Assembly: GCA_964428225.1 (NCBI GenBank)
Contig: CAYRXS010000001.1
Span: 26,236-90,235 of the forward strand
DNA length: 64,000 nucleotides
Reading direction: 5' to 3'
DNA from: JBFMCU01 sp964428225
GTDB taxonomy: Bacteria > Planctomycetota > UBA1135 > GCA-002686595
Made by a program: the position numbers and the translations under genes. Shown in pieces: positions 62,816 through 64,000 of the stretch. The notes under the pieces are model-generated. The model was not told the origin of the DNA. It saw only the letters and a program-made list of their open reading frames with translations, and ran no database searches. How positions within the stretch are numbered: position 1 is the stretch's first letter; every line of letters begins with the position of its first letter.

Positions 62816-64000
62816 TGAAGATGCCGAGGCTGAAACTCGCCGTCGCGTTGCTGGCCACGATCAGCGGCGCCTCGGCCCATGCCGTCCCCCGCGACCCGGC
62901 GTCGCCACCCGATGAAGGTCGGGGGCTCGTCGCGGTCAAGGCGGGCACGATCCACCTGGTCGAGAACGGGCAGGTGCTCGAAGGTGGCGCGACGATCCTG
63001 ATCCAGAACGGACGCATCCTGGAGGTCGGCAAGGACGTCGACGTTCCTCTCGATGCTCCGGTCACGGACTACGGTCCCGGCTCGGTGATCGTGCCGGGGC
63101 TCGTAGCGGCCCACGGATCCGGCAGCTCCGTGCGAGCGACCAACCGCACGGCCCAGCCGAGCCTTCGCGCGATCGACGAGTTCGACTTCTTCGCGACCCA
63201 CGCCTACCTCCTCACCAGCGGCGTGACCACGGTCTACCTCCCCGCGGCGACGAATCGCCTCATCGGGGGGCAAGGCGCGGTGGTCAAGCTGTGCGGTGAC
63301 GATCCCGAGCACCGCACGCTTCGCGAGATCGCGGCGTTGCAGGGAGCGATCGATCGGTCCGCGCGCAACACGCCCGGTTTCTGGGAGCCGCCGATTCCCG
63401 CGACGATCGACAACGACCTGGGGTACGCGAAGCCGCAGCTTCCCAAGACCACCATGGGAGCGATCGTGGCCCTGAACGAGCTCCTCGAGCTGGCCCGCAC
63501 CGGCGGCGAGAGCTCGGAGTACGGCCCCTTCGCGGGCAAGGAGCTGGCCAAGCTCATGGACTCCGGCGTGCCGTGGCGGATCTCCGCCACCACCGCTCCG
63601 GAGATCCGGGCCCTGCTCGACTTCGCGCGAGACAAGAACATCCGGCTCATCGTGGACAAGGCGGCAGAGGCCGCCGACGTGGCGAAGGAGATCGCCGACG
63701 CCGGAGCGGCGGTGGTCTACCACCTGCCGTTCTCGCCGGGATCCTCGGGACGCGATCACGGGAAGTCGCGGGATGCCCGGTGGCCCGACTACGGCGTGCC
63801 CGCGGCCATCGCCAAGGCCGGCGCGCCGGTGGCGATCGCCAGCGGCTCGGCCCGCGACCTGCTCTTCGCGGCCTGCGCCGCGTCCAAGAACGGGCTGGAT
63901 CCCGCGATCGCCCTTCGCGCGATCACCCTGACCCCCGCCGAGCTCCACGGCGAGGCGAATCGGGTCGCGAGCCTCTCCCCCGGCAAGGACGCGGATTTCT
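62815..64000 (+). CDS. Exported amidohydrolase-like protein 5 (metal motif lost; 3' end outside window)
   Basis: At least 395 codons are open to the window edge. ATG 62815 overlaps the stop of protein 4 (TGATG) and starts a signal peptide (LKLAVALLATISGASA). Residues VAVKAGTIHLVENGQVLEGG and ILIQNGRILEVG form the composite domain. VPGLVAAHGSGSSVR lacks HxH, with one His remaining. RLIGGQGAVVKL is the shared motif. The late loop is IASGSARD, and SLSPGKDADF begins the C-terminal block. Fifth of the array and probably nearly complete at the edge. Confidence 0.78.
   Translation, partial: MKMPRLKLAVALLATISGASAHAVPRDPASPPDEGRGLVAVKAGTIHLVENGQVLEGGATILIQNGRILEVGKDVDVPLDAPVTDYGPGSVIVPGLVAAHGSGSSVRATNRTAQPSLRAIDEFDFFATHAYLLTSGVTTVYLPAATNRLIGGQGAVVKLCGDDPEHRTLREIAALQGAIDRSARNTPGFWEPPIPATIDNDLGYAKPQLPKTTMGAIVALNELLELARTGGESSEYGPFAGKELAKLMDSGVPWRISATTAPEIRALLDFARDKNIRLIVDKAAEAADVAKEIADAGAAVVYHLPFSPGSSGRDHGKSRDARWPDYGVPAAIAKAGAPVAIASGSARDLLFAACAASKNGLDPAIALRAITLTPAELHGEANRVASLSPGKDADF

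Overview
The window is GC-rich throughout by eye, with third codon positions almost always G or C. It looks like a chromosomal segment of a free-living Gram-negative-type bacterium: there are several lipobox lipoproteins, a beta-barrel outer-membrane protein, an MltA transglycosylase and an RseB-like lipoprotein. Large secreted repeat proteins (Asp-box propeller, FG-GAP), ECF sigma/zinc-finger anti-sigma loci, and clusters of secreted amidohydrolase-like proteins recall Planctomycetota or related deep-branching phyla. That placement is inference; no rRNA or taxon-specific marker is present.

Layout. 0-9.2 kb: 3' end of fmt, rsmB, a serine hydrolase with a translationally coupled XRE regulator, a small membrane protein, a 12-Asp-box secreted protein, a sugar-phosphate-isomerase-like protein and a Cys/His-rich small protein. 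9.2-14.7 kb: a homocitrate/isopropylmalate synthase-family enzyme divergent from an aspartokinase, then MgtE and an unusual signal peptidase I with a large insertion. 14.7-21.8 kb: a secreted HExxH protein, an ECF sigma/anti-sigma/Arg-rich exported protein operon, mnmH, an alpha/beta hydrolase, and an AraC-GyrI regulator followed by a GyrI-like remnant. 22-31.3 kb: purF with a recognisable promoter, tRNA-Arg(CCG), a calcium-repeat protein, a second ECF sigma/anti-sigma/RseB-like operon, an outer-membrane barrel, and a CheY-CheX-CheX cassette closed by a strong terminator. 31.3-44.3 kb: a HAD-MoxR-glutaminase-nadE operon, a TPR lipoprotein, a tandem retropepsin protein, mltA, a 12-repeat FG-GAP protein and a large transketolase-like enzyme.

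44.3-48.2 kb is anomalous. An N-gap sits between poly-G runs whose flanks are degraded copies of one another. It is followed by a lower-GC stretch with two secreted proteins and by a family ATPase that appears to carry an internal deletion. 49-56.8 kb is a nucleoside salvage locus (deoB, pdp, CNT transporter, PNP and, on the other strand, deoC). It takes up nucleosides, phosphorolyses them, isomerises (deoxy)ribose-1-P to -5-P and cleaves deoxyribose-5-P to acetaldehyde plus glyceraldehyde-3-P. A degenerate squalene/phytoene-synthase homologue lies beside deoB. 57.2-64 kb holds five consecutive same-strand genes for exported amidohydrolase-like proteins. All five lack the HxH zinc motif and the final metal/catalytic Asp, and share an (I/V/L)(G/A)Gxxx(V/I)(V/I)(K/R) signature. 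This array is the most unusual system in the window; the fifth gene runs off the end.
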